NCBI GenBank assembly: GCA_022702705.1
Contig: CM040433.1
Location: forward strand, 24,119,797-24,183,796
Reading direction: 5' to 3'
Source of the DNA: Papilionanthe hookeriana x Papilionanthe teres
Taxonomy: Eukaryota > Streptophyta > Magnoliopsida > Asparagales > Orchidaceae
Length of the DNA stretch: 64,000 bases
Position 1 is the first letter of the stretch. Every line of letters starts with the position of its first letter. The translations under genes and the position numbers were made by a program. Positions 62,055 to 64,000 of this stretch are shown here, in pieces. The notes under the pieces were generated by a model that ran no database searches, had not been told where the DNA came from, and saw nothing but the letters and a program-made list of their open reading frames with translations.

Positions 62055-62942
62055 GTATGCTATCATCACTAAGTGACCCTAACCTTTATTGGCATTATGT
62101 ATATTTTCAACAAGGATAATGACCTTTGTTATGGACATCAAGTTAAGTTTGTTCCAATCCACTACAACATTTAATTAAGAGGTTTAAATAATTAACCATA
62201 TACACTTTTCAATCAAATCATTGATTTTATAACATAATTTAGGACAAAAGTCCTAAAATACTTCTAGAATTTCAAGAAATTCTTTAATAAATTTTGGTAT
62301 TTCAACCAAACTTGAATAAGTTAAAGATTACTTAAAAATTATTTATAAGATAAAATAAATTATTTCATTTATTAATTAAATATAGATTTTTTACATTATC
62401 TCTCTAATTAGAAAATAAAAATATTTTCTATTATGAACCCAATTAACTTAGTTGATAACAAATTTAAATTTTATTTCTAATGTTCTTGAATCAAATGTCA
62501 TCTACATCAATTTTATATTTTAGCATTCAATACTTTCTTTACAAATAATCCCAACATACATAACTTATGATAGCATAAAAATGAATGTAAAAAAAAAAAA
62601 AAAATTCAGAATCTCCTCAGGATGGGACTATTTTTTGTCACGTGTCTTTAGAATCATGTGCCACATAATAGGGTCTTTAAACTATTAAATAGTTAAATTG
62701 AATTATTAGATAAATATATTTAAGTTATTAATTATTGGACATTCATAAGTTCAATAATCACAAAAAAAATATATTATAAATATTTAATGATTTTATTATA
62801 ATTATTTGATCATTTAAGTAAATTATATGATAGTTTTGCTGTGTTGAAAAAAAAACTCCAAATTGCATCATATTTTATTTTTTCGTCAATTTTTCAATAA
62901 TTTAATCATGATGTGAATATATGCATGAATTCTACGATTAAA

Positions 62943-62975
<33 letters not shown>

Positions 62976-63291
62976 TTTAAACATTTAAATTTTGGTGGTA
63001 CACTTGCGAAAATCCTTTAAACAAATTAAATTTGATTTTCAAATCTAACACTTGTACGTTCATATTTCAAATTCTGATTTAATTACCTAAATTTAAACAA
63101 AACGTTAACAAATATTTTTATTTTTGTCCAATTTCAAATTATTTCATGGTAAATGAATAATTACATGAATTTGATGGTTTAAAAAATTTAATTTCAATTA
63201 AAAGTATGTAAATCTTTCAAAAATGTAATTATGGATGATAATTTTGTAAACACTCATGCAGTGTGTGGTAGTACACTTTTAATAAGATTGA
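62055..63291. other. AT-rich intergenic sequence
   Basis: No gene recognised. It contains an A-run (62589-62604) and an (ATT)n microsatellite at about 62943-62976. Confidence 0.5.
62943..62976. repeat. (ATT)n microsatellite
   Basis: About ten ATT units in a row. Confidence 0.9.
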
Positions 63292-63445
63292 GGGTATGTT
63301 TAGGGCAGCTACAGCTTATTGAATAATCTACTGATAAACAACTGATTGTGATAAAATGTTGATCGGTAGCTGTTTGAAAACAGCTGATTTACAGTTGTTT
63401 TTGGATAAATGATCATTCTGTCTCTGTTAAGTAATGTTGCTTCTG
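63292..63445 (+). mobile_element. Second copy of the 46320-type terminus
   Basis: GGGTATGTTTAGGGCAGCTA is followed by ACAGCTTATTGAATAATCTA, an AGCTGTTTGAAAACAGCTGA palindrome and TTGTTTTTGGATAAATGATC. These align with 46320-46500 in the same order and orientation at moderate similarity. No inverted partner end was found. Confidence 0.45.
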
Positions 63446-64000
63446 AACTGAATTGTTTAAGGTGTAGAGAATAATGTATTTCCAATCGAGGGCTACAGCT
63501 ATTGTGGCAATGTCATCGATTTGGCATGACAACATACAAAAAAAAACACCCCTCCTCCCCCCTTCTTTCCGTAGGCATATCTCCTTCCAAAATGTTCATC
63601 CTTATTTATCAGCACCTTATCAATGAGAAAGAAAACTTCACATATCCTAAGGAATCCAATACATCTATATTGATCCAATATAAAGCCATAAAGTTTCAAT
63701 TCAACAACTGAATCGTATAAAATAGCATCTAAAACAAAATTAAGATAAAATCATCTACAAAATTCATAACCTAACAAAACATTTCAAACTAATAAGATAA
63801 ACAATACAAAGACCCAATTCAAAACCTAAAATCGAAGCGCCAATCAATATCATAATCCAAATAAACATCGATCATGATTCACCAGAATCCAAAGAAAAAA
63901 ATCAAAATTAAACATCTAACAGATCGATTAAGAAACAACAAGACAATGAAGATCCGACAATTGCATTTCTCAAATCAAAATTAAATCCTCTAACATTGAA
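63446..64000. other. AT-rich end of the window, nothing recognised
   Basis: Two overlapping short open frames at 63499-63711 lie on opposite strands and have no recognisable domain. No RNA gene or repeat was seen. Confidence 0.4.

Noticed and set aside
1..64000. tRNA or rRNA genes, CRISPR arrays, telomeric arrays, organelle insertions
   Set aside because: None seen. Scattered CCCTAAA-like words occur singly in AT-rich sequence and do not form telomeric arrays.

Overview
The window is plant nuclear DNA, almost certainly from an angiosperm with a large, repeat-rich genome. It is AT-rich, has no intact cellular gene that I can recognise, and consists largely of nested Ty3/gypsy elements of the Tat/Ogre type plus class II (PIF/Harbinger-like) remnants. 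The species cannot be read from the sequence.

The centrepiece is one giant LTR retrotransposon at 3027-30881 (27.9 kb). Its LTRs are about 7.4 and 7.5 kb (3027-10413 and 23380-30881), run TG...CA and are flanked by an imperfect 5-base duplication (tggcg/tggcc). A primer binding site that looks complementary to tRNA-Arg follows the 5' LTR. The order inside is: leader, ORF1, Gag, protease, reverse transcriptase, RNase H, a second archaeal-type RNase H, integrase, a spacer ending in a splice-acceptor-like site, then an extra gene (ORF3, 19673-21155). After that come a tandem-repeat-rich 3' untranslated region and the 3' LTR. Stops and frameshifts litter gag-pol, so this copy is dead. ORF3 is the surprise: an N-terminal module resembling ORF1 is joined to an AlkB-type Fe(II)/2-oxoglutarate dioxygenase domain of the plant ALKBH9/10 (RNA demethylase) kind, with the HxD...H...R-x5-R residues present.

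Related LTRs lie around it. There is a truncated, diverged LTR at 1-2181. Solo LTR A (33825-40141) is inserted in a still older LTR (remnant to 41350). Solo LTR B (47240-53976) has a perfect AAGCA target duplication. These LTRs share a TATA-box promoter, a splice-donor-like site about 420-435 bases downstream, a GC-rich block (not in the truncated copy), and a run of covarying stem-loops a few hundred bases before the LTR end. The pattern suggests unspliced genomic RNA carrying the stem-loops and the primer site, and spliced messengers for ORF1-Gag and ORF3.

The right part of the window differs. It has three diverged copies of a unit of about 1.1 kb (42.0-45.9 kb), a GRF zinc-finger exon on the minus strand (54.03-54.27 kb), and a decayed PIF/Harbinger transposon on the minus strand. 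In that transposon a Myb/SANT-like gene (58.89-59.88 kb) is followed by a DDE transposase with two introns (57.3-58.66 kb), with a candidate terminus at 61413. A Tourist-like MITE with TTA duplications (61694-62051), microsatellites and AT-rich sequence follow.
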